Assembly (NCBI GenBank): GCA_942493375.1
Contig: OW818698.1
Coordinates: 6,820,001-6,884,000, forward strand
DNA from: G942493375 sp942493375
GTDB lineage: Bacteria > Armatimonadota > UBA5829
Reading direction: 5' to 3'
Length of the DNA: 64,000 nt
The notes under the pieces were generated by a model, which worked only from the letters and a program-made list of their open reading frames with translations, did not search any database and was not told the origin of the DNA. Numbering within the stretch: position 1 is the first letter of the stretch; every line of letters starts with the position of its first letter. Shown here in pieces: positions 44,994 through 54,371 of this stretch. The position numbers and the translations under genes are program-made.

Positions 44994-45446
44994 ATGAAAT
45001 GTCCATACTGCGGATTTCAAGATGATCGTGTTCTTGAGTCCCGGACTGTTAAAGATGGTGAAGTCATTAAGAGGCGCAGAGAATGCGAGTCCTGCAGTAG
45101 ACGATACACTACTTATGAGCATATCGAAGCCCAGGTTATGGTTGTTAAGCATGATGGGCGTCGTGAGAACCTCGACAGACAGAAGATAACAAAAGGCATG
45201 ATGATTGCCTGCCGTAAAAGGCCTGTAGCAATCGAGCGAATAGAAGAAGTTGCTGATTCTATTGAACGGCGGATTATAGACTCAGGCAAGAGAGAAATCC
45301 CATCAGAACAGATAGGTGAGATGGTTGCTGAGGAACTCCGCCAACTTGATCAAGTAGCTTATGTACGATTCGCTTCTGTTTACAGGCATTTTGAGGATGT
45401 TGGACAATTTAAGGATATTATCGAAGTCCTTCACGGGGATGAATAA
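44994..45446 (+). CDS. nrdR: Ribonucleotide reductase repressor NrdR
   Basis: NrdR is a nucleotide-sensing repressor of ribonucleotide reductase genes. The 150-residue product has the N-terminal zinc ribbon (Cys3, Cys6, Cys31, Cys34; MKCPYCGFQDDRVLESR, RRECESCSRRYTTYE) and the ATP-cone domain (VKHDGRRENLDRQKITKGM ... ERRI). It is the normal length. It lies 51 bases upstream of nrdJ in the same operon, with a NrdR box in the shared promoter. Confidence 0.95.
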   Translation: MKCPYCGFQDDRVLESRTVKDGEVIKRRRECESCSRRYTTYEHIEAQVMVVKHDGRRENLDRQKITKGMMIACRKRPVAIERIEEVADSIERRIIDSGKREIPSEQIGEMVAEELRQLDQVAYVRFASVYRHFEDVGQFKDIIEVLHGDE

Positions 45447-45497
45447 TTCAAACAAGTATATAGGAAATAGTTTACACGAATAAGTAGGAGAGATAGG

Positions 45498-47735
45498 ATG
45501 CTGACGAAAAACGCGCTGACAGTTTTGGAAAAGAGATACTTCCGAAAAGATGAAAATGGGCATTCCATAGAAAACGCAGACGGGATGTTCCACAGGGTGG
45601 CAAATGCTATTGCAGCTGCTGAGCAGGCATATGGTGGATCCGATTCACATGTGGCTGGTGTAGCAGAATCGTTTTATGACATGATAACTAGTTTGGATTT
45701 TCTACCGAATAGTCCGACACTTATGAACGCCGGTAAGGAACTTGGACAGCTTTCAGCTTGCTTTGTACTACCGATTGGCGACTCTATGGATAGTATTTTC
45801 GAAACGATCAAACACACCGCGTTGATCCATAAGAGTGGGGGAGGCACAGGATTTGCTTTCTCCAACCTGAGACCAGCCAATGATGTTGTCAGCTCTACCA
45901 ATGGTGTGTCTAGCGGTCCTATCTCCTTTATGGAAGTTTTCAATTCCGCGACAGAGGCGATAAAACAGGGTGGGACCCGTCGTGGGGCCAATATGGGTTG
46001 TTTGAGAGTGGATCATCCGGACATTCTGGAGTTTATCAAGTGTAAACAGGATACTACCAAGCTAACCAACTTCAATATCAGTGTATTAATCACTGAGAAG
46101 TTTATGGAGGCTGTTCACAAGGATGAAGAGTATGACCTGATAAATCCAAGAAGCGGACTACCATTCAAACGTCTAAGGGCACGAATGGTATTTGATCTTA
46201 TCGTGAATATGGCATGGAAAAATGGAGAACCCGGCATCATCTTCATTGACCGCATTAACAGGGACAATCCAACTCCGCATATTGGAGACATTGAGAGCAC
46301 AAATCCTTGTGGAGAGCAACCACTGCTTCCTTATGAGTCCTGCAACCTCGGTTCAATTAACCTTTCCAATATGCTCAAATTCCATGAAGATGAAGCTTCA
46401 GTTGATTTTGACAAGATTGGTCGCACTGTTCAACTTGCAGTCAGATTCCTGGATAACGTAATCGATGTAAACCGATATCCTCTGGACAAAATATCTGACA
46501 TGACACGGGGTAACCGCAAGATCGGTCTTGGTGTTATGGGATTTGCTGATATGCTTATTCAGCTTGGGATACCTTATGATTCTGAGGAAGCAATCTCCAT
46601 TGCTGAGCAGGTCATGAGTTATATTTCCAATGAAGGGCGTAAGGCTTCTTGTGCATTGGCAAAAGAGCGTGGAGTTTTTCCGAACTTCAAGGGGAGTATT
46701 TTCGACAAGGAAGAGGGAATGGATGTTCGCAATGCAACTGTGACTACCATCGCTCCCACCGGCACCTTAAGTATGATCGCCTCATGCTCCAGTGGAGTTG
46801 AACCTCTATTCGCTGTAAGTTATATTAAACGCGTTATGGATGGGGCGGAGCTTGTTGAAGCTAACCCGTATTTCGAACAGATTGCGCGTCATCGAGGCTT
46901 TTATAGCGAAGAATTGATGCGTACTATCGCTAATAACGGCACAGCATATGGCATACCTGAAGTTCCTGCCGATGTTCAAAGACTGTTTGCCACTGCTTTG
47001 GATATCGAGCCTATATGGCATATTAGAATGCAGGCAGCTTTCCAAAGGTTCACTGACAATGCAGTCTCTAAGACAGTCAACTTCCCAGAAGAAGCTACTG
47101 CCGACGATGTTCGTCAGGTTTTTGATCTGGCATACAAAGAAGGTTGCAAGGGATGCACAATTTACCGATATGGTAGTCGTGATGCCCAGGTACTTAATAT
47201 ATCTGGTAAAGATAAAGACAAAACGCCGGAAGCTGCTGCAGAAGCTCATGGGAGTATTGGTCCCAGACCCAGACCTCACAAAACTTATGGAACTACTGAG
47301 AAAATACAGACAGGCTGCGGCCATCTTTATGTTACGATTAACGAAGATGAACAGGGGCTTTGTGAAGTCTTTACCCAGATGGGTAAGGCCGGAGGATGTT
47401 CCTCCAGTCAGCTTGAAGCTATTGGCAGGCTTATATCTTTGAGCCTTAGAGCTGGTGTGGATGCTGATTCCATTCGCAAGCATCTCAGGGGTATTCGCTG
47501 TCCGCATCCCGCCTGGGCAAAGGGTGGATCTGTCTTCTCCTGTTCCGATGCCATAGGTATTGCAATTGAGCATTATCTGGAAGAGAAGAAAACTGGTGTA
47601 GCTAACGAGAGTATCTCAAAGCTATCAGGAACTCTGGATACATTGCAGGGTGCATGTCCGGATTGTGGCGGAGTATTGGACCATGAGTCCGGATGTGTCA
47701 TTTGTCGCTTATGTGGATTCAGTAGATGTGCATAA
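45498..47735 (+). CDS. nrdJ: Adenosylcobalamin-dependent ribonucleotide reductase (class II)
   Basis: This enzyme reduces ribonucleotides to deoxyribonucleotides with adenosylcobalamin as radical source, so it needs no oxygen. The 745-residue product shows FLPNSPTLMNAG, SGGGTGFAFSNLRP, the active-site NPCGEQ (about 268) with ESCNLGSINL, NRKIGLGVMGFADML, APTGTLSMIA, and a C-terminal cysteine cluster (CPDCGG...CVICRLCGFSRC, residues ~719-744) used for thioredoxin-type re-reduction or metal binding. GGAGAG lies upstream of the ATG. B12 supply genes are not in the window. Confidence 0.95.
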   Translation: MLTKNALTVLEKRYFRKDENGHSIENADGMFHRVANAIAAAEQAYGGSDSHVAGVAESFYDMITSLDFLPNSPTLMNAGKELGQLSACFVLPIGDSMDSIFETIKHTALIHKSGGGTGFAFSNLRPANDVVSSTNGVSSGPISFMEVFNSATEAIKQGGTRRGANMGCLRVDHPDILEFIKCKQDTTKLTNFNISVLITEKFMEAVHKDEEYDLINPRSGLPFKRLRARMVFDLIVNMAWKNGEPGIIFIDRINRDNPTPHIGDIESTNPCGEQPLLPYESCNLGSINLSNMLKFHEDEASVDFDKIGRTVQLAVRFLDNVIDVNRYPLDKISDMTRGNRKIGLGVMGFADMLIQLGIPYDSEEAISIAEQVMSYISNEGRKASCALAKERGVFPNFKGSIFDKEEGMDVRNATVTTIAPTGTLSMIASCSSGVEPLFAVSYIKRVMDGAELVEANPYFEQIARHRGFYSEELMRTIANNGTAYGIPEVPADVQRLFATALDIEPIWHIRMQAAFQRFTDNAVSKTVNFPEEATADDVRQVFDLAYKEGCKGCTIYRYGSRDAQVLNISGKDKDKTPEAAAEAHGSIGPRPRPHKTYGTTEKIQTGCGHLYVTINEDEQGLCEVFTQMGKAGGCSSSQLEAIGRLISLSLRAGVDADSIRKHLRGIRCPHPAWAKGGSVFSCSDAIGIAIEHYLEEKKTGVANESISKLSGTLDTLQGACPDCGGVLDHESGCVICRLCGFSRCA

Positions 47736-47790
47736 CTATCTAATATCCATTTGTGTATAAATACATCGAATATTGAATTCAAGACATAGA

Positions 47791-47843
47791 ACAAAGGTTG
47801 GAGTCGTGTGGTAATTCGCAGCCTCCAACCTTTGTTCTTTTTG
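47791..47843 (+). terminator. Rho-independent terminator after nrdJ
   Basis: ACAAAGGTTGGAG (47791-47803) pairs with CTCCAACCTTTGT (47823-47835), with a 19-base loop, and is followed by TCTTTTT. It ends only 15 bases before the next start codon, so the M20 peptidase gene must have a promoter within or downstream of the nrdJ end or rely on read-through. Confidence 0.8.
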
Positions 47844-47857
47844 GGGTTGTTATTGAT

Positions 47858-49003
47858 ATGATTGAATACATTCAAAGAGACCGGCTTCTACGCTCCTTTT
47901 TACGTTACGCCGCCATCAATAGTCCGTGTCGTGGTGAGTCTGCTATTGCTAAAGCAATTCAACCGGAGTTGGAAGAACTTGGGTTTACTGTTCAATACGA
48001 TAGAGCAGGGGACGCAATCGCCGGTGACTGTGGGAATTTGATTGCTTCTCGTAAAGGCAGCATTCCTGGTGCTGTCCCTATAGCATTTAGTGCTCACATG
48101 GATACTGTTATACCAACGGAAAACTGGGGATACATCCGCGAGAATGATGAAATACGTTCTGCCGGGGCAACTGTGCTGGGTGCTGATGATAAAGCAGGTA
48201 TAGCTGCAATTCTGGAAGCAGTGAGAGTTGTCGATGAGCAGGCAGTGCCCTGTGGTGATCTTCAGATACTGCTCTCTATATCTGAAGAGCCCGGTCTTCT
48301 GGGAGCTTTGAATATGGATATGAGTATGGTTATTTCAGAATTCATATACGTATTCGACGTAGGGGAACCTGTGGGCAAGATATACCTTGCTGCACCCAGG
48401 CATGCAGAGATCACTGCAATATTCACCGGTCGCGGGTCGCACGCGGGTATGTGTCCGGAGAACGGGATAAATGCTATCTGTGCAGCTGGTAATGCGATTG
48501 GTAGAATGCATCTCGGCAGGTTGGATGAAGAAACTACAGCTAATATTGGTTTGATAACTGGTGGGAGTGCAGTAAATGCAGTTCCTGAGATATGTGAAGT
48601 ACGCGGTGAGGCACGAAGTATTGATGGGGCCAAGTTGGAATCACAATTAGCCCATATGAAAGAGTGTTGTGAAAAAGCTGCTGCGGAACTCGGTGCAAGT
48701 GTGGAAGTCACTGTACGTGAATGGTATGGTGGTTATAAATTGGATCCCGACTCTTCAGTTGTAAAAATGGTTCAAAATGCAGTTGCTTATGCCGGATTGC
48801 CTGTCATTACCGGTATAACAGGTGGCGGTAGCGATGCAAATATATTCAACAATTATGGTATTCCTTCTCTGCCTTTAGGGATTGGATACAGGAACGCTCA
48901 TTCAGTTAGGGAATCTATAACCGTTTCTGATATGGCCCAGACAACAGCTATTGCTATGGGACTTATTGTTTCTGCAGGGATTGCAATGTCATTAACGCGT
49001 TAG
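47858..49003 (+). CDS. M20-family metallopeptidase (tripeptidase PepT-like)
   Basis: A 381-residue zinc exopeptidase. The expected ligands are visible: His in AHMDTV, Asp in GADDKAG, catalytic/bridging Glu pair in SISEEPGLLGA, Asp in FDVGEPVG, and the C-terminal His in GYRNAHSVRE. The lid-domain GRGSHAG segment is present. It probably trims short peptides in the cytoplasm. ATG 47858 is chosen because the longer frame is inside the terminator hairpin. No strong Shine-Dalgarno is visible (GGGG about 14 bases upstream). Confidence 0.85.
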   Translation: MIEYIQRDRLLRSFLRYAAINSPCRGESAIAKAIQPELEELGFTVQYDRAGDAIAGDCGNLIASRKGSIPGAVPIAFSAHMDTVIPTENWGYIRENDEIRSAGATVLGADDKAGIAAILEAVRVVDEQAVPCGDLQILLSISEEPGLLGALNMDMSMVISEFIYVFDVGEPVGKIYLAAPRHAEITAIFTGRGSHAGMCPENGINAICAAGNAIGRMHLGRLDEETTANIGLITGGSAVNAVPEICEVRGEARSIDGAKLESQLAHMKECCEKAAAELGASVEVTVREWYGGYKLDPDSSVVKMVQNAVAYAGLPVITGITGGGSDANIFNNYGIPSLPLGIGYRNAHSVRESITVSDMAQTTAIAMGLIVSAGIAMSLTR

Positions 49004-49612
49004 ATTGATTCTGAACGATGCAGCACAAATGCTGGGTATACTCCATGACTCGTGGGATATTAGTTTGTTCCTGGAACTAATCGCACCAATTATTGTTATT
49101 CTCATAATTTTGAATCTCCTCAAATACATATTAGAAAATATCCATACCATATTGTTGTTATTTATACAACACTAATATGACGATATATGTGCAGGCTGTC
49201 TAGGCGTTGCTGGTATCTATGTGTGACAATAATATCGCAAATAACGGAAAATACAGCTATATATCAACAGTGTAACTACCTTCAAATCTCATCCTAAGGA
49301 AATATGACTTGCTTTACATGTTCAACATGTAAACTCTTTGGAAATACCATCCTTGACGAGGGCAAGTCTATGTCGTATTATGTAGGCAGAGAGGTGGTGT
49401 TTGGAAACCGGATTTTGCCAACGGTTGATTTTTATTTTGAATCCATCTAGCGCATTTGTAAATGAGTCTTCTATATTTCACCATTTCATATAGAACCGCG
49501 TACTTTATATGCTTGAGCATTAATTCTGCACATGCAAATATGACAAGACACATTTACATATTCACTGGCTCAATTATTCCATTATTGTTGTTATTCTGAG
49601 CAGGAGGCATTT
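49004..49612. other. Long intergenic region upstream of the response regulator
   Basis: About 600 bases without a convincing gene. It holds an exact 21-base palindrome TTTACATGTT-C-AACATGTAAA (49313-49333), a likely operator-type site some 280 bases upstream of the response-regulator start. Several A/T-rich tracts follow. GAGGCATTT just before 49613 is the ribosome-binding site. A possible small minus-strand frame at 49368-49553 has no supporting signals. Confidence 0.5.
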
Positions 49613-50317
49613 ATGGACAGAATCCTTATTGTGGAAGATGAGATTCCTATCGCAGATTCTATTTCCCATGCCCTTAAAGCAGAAGGTTACAGTGTTGAAG
49701 CAGTTTATGATGGTGCAGAGGCTCTAAGGGTATTTCGTGCATCTGCACCAAATCTAATTATTCTGGATCTTATGTTACCGATACTTGGAGGATTGGATTT
49801 CTGCCGAATTATTCGCAAAGAGTCCGAAACACCTATCATCATGCTGACAGCCAGGGCAGAAGAAATCGACAGGATTATCGGACTGGAGCTTGGAGCTGAT
49901 GATTATATGACCAAGCCATTCGGTATGCGGGAACTTATTGCTAGAGTTAGAGCCATACTTAGGCGAATCGAGACATCACAGCATGAGGCTCTTCGGCAAT
50001 CATCTATTTCAGTCGGTGCAATTGAGATGGACGTAGCCAGGAGGCGTGTGATTGTTCGCGGACAACCTGTGCATCTTCCCCTGAAACAGTTTGAATTGTT
50101 GAAAACACTTATGACAAATGCTGGCCAACCAGTCAGTCGAGAGGATCTTGTTAAGTATGTCTGGGATTCAGATGCATCTCCAGATAGTGGTTCACTCGAT
50201 GTACACATACGCTGGTTGAGGGAGAAAATCGAAGAAGATCCAGGTTATCCACGTTATTTGCGGACAATTAGAGGTATAGGCTACTCAATTATACTGGCAG
50301 AAGAAAGCAATAATTGA
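49613..50317 (+). CDS. OmpR/PhoB-family response regulator
   Basis: A 234-residue two-component regulator. The receiver domain has acidic residues Glu8-Asp9, phospho-acceptor Asp52 (IILDLMLP), Thr79 and Lys101 (DDYMTKPFG). The winged-helix DNA-binding domain runs from about 135 to 228 (HLPLKQFELLKTLMTNAG, VSREDLVKYVWD, LDVHIRWLREKIEEDP). No histidine kinase is within the window on either side, so it is an orphan here. A palindrome 280 bases upstream could be a site of its own action. Confidence 0.92.
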   Translation: MDRILIVEDEIPIADSISHALKAEGYSVEAVYDGAEALRVFRASAPNLIILDLMLPILGGLDFCRIIRKESETPIIMLTARAEEIDRIIGLELGADDYMTKPFGMRELIARVRAILRRIETSQHEALRQSSISVGAIEMDVARRRVIVRGQPVHLPLKQFELLKTLMTNAGQPVSREDLVKYVWDSDASPDSGSLDVHIRWLREKIEEDPGYPRYLRTIRGIGYSIILAEESNN

Positions 50318-50375
50318 TTCCGTATATAACATTGTTTATAGCCTGCATTTATCAGGTATACCACGTTTGAATATG

Positions 50376-50421
50376 CAATCACACAAGATGTCTTCCCAGA
50401 AACAGGCATCTTGTGTGATTG
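50376..50421 (+). terminator. Strong hairpin after the response regulator
   Basis: CAATCACACAAGATG (50376-50390) and CATCTTGTGTGATTG (50407-50421) are an exact 15-bp inverted repeat with a 16-base loop. No T-run follows, so it may stabilise the 3' end or terminate in a factor-assisted way. Confidence 0.55.
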
Positions 50422-50448
50422 ACCTCGAAAGCTCCTTAGTATCCCTTT

Positions 50449-50570
50449 TTGTTCACCAGACTTCGCATTTGTTCGGTATTAGGAATAGAAGTGGTGAGAG
50501 TGCAAATGCAGTGCGTTTAAGTCGAGTATTAATACAGAGTATTTATACTCGTCACTCATAAATAATTGGG
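50449..50570. repeat. Dispersed nested palindrome, copy B (degenerate)
   Basis: TTCACCAGACTTCGCATTTG at the left and CTCATAAATAATTGGG at the right match the ends of the family in the same order as copies C-E. The middle is expanded and includes an AGTATTTATACT self-complementary block. Confidence 0.6.
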
Positions 50571-50709
50571 CTCGAACAATACCTGGTTCCAGCATATACA
50601 GGTTGTTTGTGGCTCATTGAACAGCGATTCAACAATTCTGAACAGTTAATACCTATCTTCTGATTTGCGCATCTACTATCTGAATGTGTACAATAGAGCG
50701 TTATATTGG

Positions 50710-50810
50710 CTCATTTTATTGAATAAGCTTTGCTTATGTCCGGTGGTAGGGACAAAAGCTGAGAGTATAAATACACTGTGTTTATACCGCTATTCATGAA
50801 TAATGGGGGT
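50710..50810. repeat. Dispersed nested palindrome, copy C (with internal insert)
   Basis: TTATTGAATAAGCTTTGCTT, GTCCGGTGGTAGGGACAAAA and ATTCATGAATAATGGGGG follow the family order. About 27 bases with their own inverted repeat (GTATAAATAC / GTGTTTATAC) are inserted after the inner hairpin. It lies 38 bases upstream of the RodZ-like start. Confidence 0.7.
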
Positions 50811-50847
50811 AGTAAATTATGCATGGTCTTGTTGATAAGTAATACAA

Positions 50848-51702
50848 ATGGTGATTAGTTTGATGGAATCTATTGGAACCATTCTTAGGCATGAGAGGGA
50901 ACGTCGCGGTCTCAGCGTGCAGGAAGTTTTCGAGTCTACTAAGATTACAGTGCTAAATGTTGAGGCACTTGAACTCGACAGATTTGAGTCGTTTCCAAAT
51001 AAAGTCTATGCCAGAGCTTTTTTGCGTGACTATGCTAATTTTCTTGATCTCGATAGTGGAGCACTATTACAACGATATGAATCTGAATGGTTTGCTTCTC
51101 CTTCAGTTGAACCGCAACCAACGGTTCCAGAAAAGAGAAAAAGTTCCACTGCTTGGGTAGTAGCTGTTGTTTTGATCCTGGTCATTGCAGCTGGAGCTTA
51201 CATATGGCTGACTTATTATTCCGGAGATATGGTAATACAGGATATTGCCAGCTCTGTTCGAGGTGGAGTCAGTGATTATACTACTGAGTCGAGTAGTACC
51301 ACCGACAAGGTGGTTCCTCTACTTCCACCTACTACCAATCCACTCCCCGAGGTTATACCTGTAAAACCAGTGGTTGCTCCTGTTGCTAATCCCACTGTTC
51401 TACCAACGAAACCTGCTACTGGGTTGGAATTGACAGTATCAGCATTGAAACAAAATGTGTGGATTAAAGTTACCGGAGACGGTGATAAACAATTATTCCA
51501 GCAGGAGTTGAAACCCGGAGAGTCAAAGTCATGGAATGCCAAATATAAATTCAAAATCAGGTGTGGAAGGCTGCATGCTGTACAGGTGAAGCTAAATGGG
51601 AATACAGTTAAATTAAAACCTGACCCCAAAAATCATACTAGTGGGGGGGCTGTATTTAAATTGAATGATGTAATCAAAAAAACCTCACCTGGTACACCTT
51701 AG
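50848..51702 (+). CDS. RodZ-like protein (Xre HTH, one membrane helix, DUF4115)
   Basis: RodZ links MreB filaments to the wall-elongation machinery. The 284-residue product has an N-terminal Xre-type helix-turn-helix (IGTILRHERERRGLSVQEVF, about 8-80), a Pro/Lys segment, one membrane helix (TAWVVAVVLILVIAAGAYIWL, about 103-123), a Thr/Pro-rich linker, and a C-terminal DUF4115-like beta domain (ELTVSALKQNVWIKVTGDGD). ATG 50848 or 50863 may be the start; no clear Shine-Dalgarno decides. No mre genes are adjacent. Confidence 0.8.
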   Translation: MVISLMESIGTILRHERERRGLSVQEVFESTKITVLNVEALELDRFESFPNKVYARAFLRDYANFLDLDSGALLQRYESEWFASPSVEPQPTVPEKRKSSTAWVVAVVLILVIAAGAYIWLTYYSGDMVIQDIASSVRGGVSDYTTESSSTTDKVVPLLPPTTNPLPEVIPVKPVVAPVANPTVLPTKPATGLELTVSALKQNVWIKVTGDGDKQLFQQELKPGESKSWNAKYKFKIRCGRLHAVQVKLNGNTVKLKPDPKNHTSGGAVFKLNDVIKKTSPGTP

Positions 51703-51806
51703 CATTGTATTTACTGAGGAAAGATAGGATAATTCTTAACGTCTATACATATTGTTAGTCAATCCAGTTAGGAAATACCGGTGAATACCGGATGGAGGAT
51801 ATTTGT

Positions 51807-52526
51807 ATGAAACTATACGTTTTACTGCTTGCTGTCATGCTATGTGTGGCTGCTATAGTTGGTCCCGCGACTGCTGTTGGTAATATCTACGGTGCCACCG
51901 GTCTGATTGAGACACCCACGGATCTTGTTGCAACTAAGAGCACTACCGTTCTCACGGGGACTTTTATTCCTGATTTTCAGGATTCCAAGGATACAATGAC
52001 CGCTTGGGGAGGCGCTTATGGCGTCAGTGAGAAATTCGAGATCAGTTGGACATCATTCAAGAGTGATGCACCAGGTTCGAGTTCGCAAAACGTAACTGGA
52101 GCAAAACTAAACGTGACCCAGGAAAGTTCTACCAGCCCTGGTATGTCTATTGGTGTAGTTGATCTTGGCAATAAAATTAAGAATATTAGTCCTGGTGTCG
52201 ATGAGACTAGTTATTATGTAGTGTTCGGGCGAACCCTCTCTGCTGAATTGGATCGTTTCCGCACTCGTACAAACACAACTCCTGTAAGAGGGACATTTGG
52301 GTTTGGTAAAGGGATTTATAATGGCATCTTCGCAGGATTAGATTTTTATCTTGCTCCTAAATTTGAGATGAAACTGGAATACCTTAACAAGGGACTGCGG
52401 GATAAGAGCACTCTCAATGCAGCTATGCAGATGAATATACTGCCTAATCTGTCTCTTCAGGCTGGATCTTTAGGTCTGAAAGACTTTTATGGAAGCGTAA
52501 GTTATACTCTTGGTGGTCAGTTCTAG
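51807..52526 (+). CDS. Exported YjbH-like protein
   Basis: A 239-residue product with a signal peptide (MKLYVLLLAVMLCVAAIVGPATA) followed by GNIYGATGLIETPTDLVA, the opening motif of YjbH-type outer-membrane proteins, and alternating aromatic/charged beta strands to the C-terminal SYTLGGQF, an outer-membrane-like terminal Phe. ATG 51807 is chosen over 51792 because GGAGG lies upstream and the signal peptide starts there. YjbH proteins are associated with exopolysaccharide secretion in Proteobacteria; the role here is inferred from homology alone. Confidence 0.65.
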   Translation: MKLYVLLLAVMLCVAAIVGPATAVGNIYGATGLIETPTDLVATKSTTVLTGTFIPDFQDSKDTMTAWGGAYGVSEKFEISWTSFKSDAPGSSSQNVTGAKLNVTQESSTSPGMSIGVVDLGNKIKNISPGVDETSYYVVFGRTLSAELDRFRTRTNTTPVRGTFGFGKGIYNGIFAGLDFYLAPKFEMKLEYLNKGLRDKSTLNAAMQMNILPNLSLQAGSLGLKDFYGSVSYTLGGQF

Positions 52527-52539
52527 TCTGCTTTATTCA

Positions 52540-52577
52540 CTATGCATCACCCTTGTCCAACAGGGTGGTGCATAGTT
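52540..52577 (+). terminator. Hairpin after the YjbH-like gene
   Basis: ACTATGCATCACCCT and AGGGTGGTGCATAGT form an exact 15-bp stem with an 8-base loop, 14 bases after the stop. No T-run follows. Confidence 0.6.
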
Positions 52578-52667
52578 ATGTTAAATGCAGATAGAGTGCC
52601 AGTTCTTGTATCCTGAAGTCTGTTGTGTGGGGTTGAATAATCATTCAATCCCGGATTGGAACTTTGG

Positions 52668-53141
52668 ATGGCTTTTATTTATACTATTGGCCATAGTAAA
52701 CATGATATTACAGATTTTCTGTCACTCCTGAAAGAACATAAAATCAACGTTGTTGTTGATGTTCGCAGTGAACCTTTTAGTCGACGTATGCCTCAGTTTA
52801 CTAAATCAGAGCTTGAAAGATTCCTTAACGCAGATAGTTTTGAGTATATGTATCTTGGTGAGGTATTGGGCGGTCACCCCAAAGACACTAGTTTATATAC
52901 CCAAAGGGGTATACTGGATTATGACAAAATGACCAAATCCGAAATATTTGTCTCTCAAATGGAAAAAGTTATAGAAATTGCCCAATCCAAAATTGTTGTG
53001 CTAATGTGTGCTGAAGGGCTTCCTACGCGTTGTCATAGAGAATCATTATTAGGTTCATATCTTCGCAGTAAAGGGCATAGAGTACTCCATATTCTACCCG
53101 ATGGGGATATCCGCGAAAACCAGCAACTCAATCTCCTTTAA
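52668..53141 (+). CDS. DUF488-family protein
   Basis: A 157-residue cytoplasmic protein with the family hallmarks: IYTIGHSKHDITDFLSLL at the start, DVRSEPFSRRMPQF, and the late Cys/His segment MCAEGLPTRCHRESLL. The CxE...CHR pattern is conserved across DUF488, whose biochemical function is unknown, although redox or nucleic-acid roles have been suggested. ATG 52668 is chosen over TTG 52656. It has no obvious functional link to its neighbours. Confidence 0.85.
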   Translation: MAFIYTIGHSKHDITDFLSLLKEHKINVVVDVRSEPFSRRMPQFTKSELERFLNADSFEYMYLGEVLGGHPKDTSLYTQRGILDYDKMTKSEIFVSQMEKVIEIAQSKIVVLMCAEGLPTRCHRESLLGSYLRSKGHRVLHILPDGDIRENQQLNLL

Positions 53142-53274
53142 TCATTATTTCAAACCTTACAAGAGGACTACCGGAGTCTTACATTGATTTGACAGAGAGG
53201 CACTGTCGAGATACAATTATATGGTTCTGTTCGCATAACAAGAACCAAATCCGGCAGAATCTGGATGTTGCTTA

Positions 53275-54339
53275 ATGTCTCTTACCTTATTGATAATCAT
53301 CATCGCTATTGCGCTCATCTTTGACTTCCTCAATGGATTTCATGATGCTGCAAATTCCATCGCTACCATCGTTGCTACCAAAGTACTTACACCATTTAGA
53401 GCCGTACTATGGGCTGCGTTTTTTAACTTTATAGCAGCTTTTGGTATAGGAGTTAAAGTCGCTACTACGATAGCTAAAGGTATTGTCGATCTGGATAAAG
53501 TAGTGAGCTTTTTCATAGCTAATACTCCTAAGGCTGAAATAGAAATATTTATCGGTGTTCTTGTGCTTGGCGCTTTGGCTGGAGCTATTGCCTGGAATAT
53601 CATAACCTGGTATTTCGGCCTCCCTACAAGTTCATCGCATGCACTTATAGGTGGTTTTATTGGCTCAGCAACTGTATCTGTCTATATGAAGTGGCACCTG
53701 TTGGGGGGCTTTATGAATTGGACAGAGATAAAAATGATTGCAATGTTTATCGTGATTTCTCCATTAGTAGGTTTGATCCTGGGTTATTTGATTATGGTAG
53801 TTGTGATGAATCTCTTTAAAAACACAATACCATACAAAGTAGATGGTTGGTTTCGTCGATTACAGTTGGTTTCAGCTGCTGCATACTCACTTGCACACGG
53901 AACAAATGATGCTCAGAAAACTATGGGTATCATTACGTTTTTACTATACGGGGCGGGGTATCTTGCAAAGGATGCAGGAGTCCCATTCTGGGTGATTATT
54001 TCCTGTCACGCAGCTATTGCTCTGGGTACATTGTCTGGCGGATGGCGTATAGTTAAGACCATGGGATTGGGTATAACAAAGCTAAGACCAGTGGGTGGAT
54101 TCTGCGCAGAAACTGCAGGAGCAATATCAATTCTAACAGTCTCTCATTTTGGAATACCGGTTAGTACAACTCATACAATTACAGGTGCAATTGTTGGAGT
54201 AGGGGCCACACACAGACTTTCTGCTGTAAGATGGGGCGTTGCTGGAAAGATCGTTTGGGCATGGGTACTCACTATGCCTGCATCAGCGATTATGGCTGCA
54301 GCAGCAATACTGCTCCTCAGACCTCTGTTCCATATATAG
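53275..54339 (+). CDS. Inorganic phosphate transporter, PiT family
   Basis: A 354-residue membrane protein with about ten spans. The two family signatures are present: FHDAANSIATIVATKVLTP near the N-terminus and AHGTNDAQKTMGIITFLL in the second half. PiT proteins import metal-phosphate by H+ or Na+ symport at low affinity. The gene is followed 32 bases later by its DUF47 partner, a standard pair. No ribosome-binding site of note is visible before the ATG. Confidence 0.92.
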   Translation: MSLTLLIIIIAIALIFDFLNGFHDAANSIATIVATKVLTPFRAVLWAAFFNFIAAFGIGVKVATTIAKGIVDLDKVVSFFIANTPKAEIEIFIGVLVLGALAGAIAWNIITWYFGLPTSSSHALIGGFIGSATVSVYMKWHLLGGFMNWTEIKMIAMFIVISPLVGLILGYLIMVVVMNLFKNTIPYKVDGWFRRLQLVSAAAYSLAHGTNDAQKTMGIITFLLYGAGYLAKDAGVPFWVIISCHAAIALGTLSGGWRIVKTMGLGITKLRPVGGFCAETAGAISILTVSHFGIPVSTTHTITGAIVGVGATHRLSAVRWGVAGKIVWAWVLTMPASAIMAAAAILLLRPLFHI

Positions 54340-54371
54340 ACCGTAAAGACTGTCTTAGGAGGCAGATATCA

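Noticed and set aside
46806..47573. 255-codon minus-strand frame within nrdJ
   Set aside because: Fully antisense to conserved class II reductase motifs.
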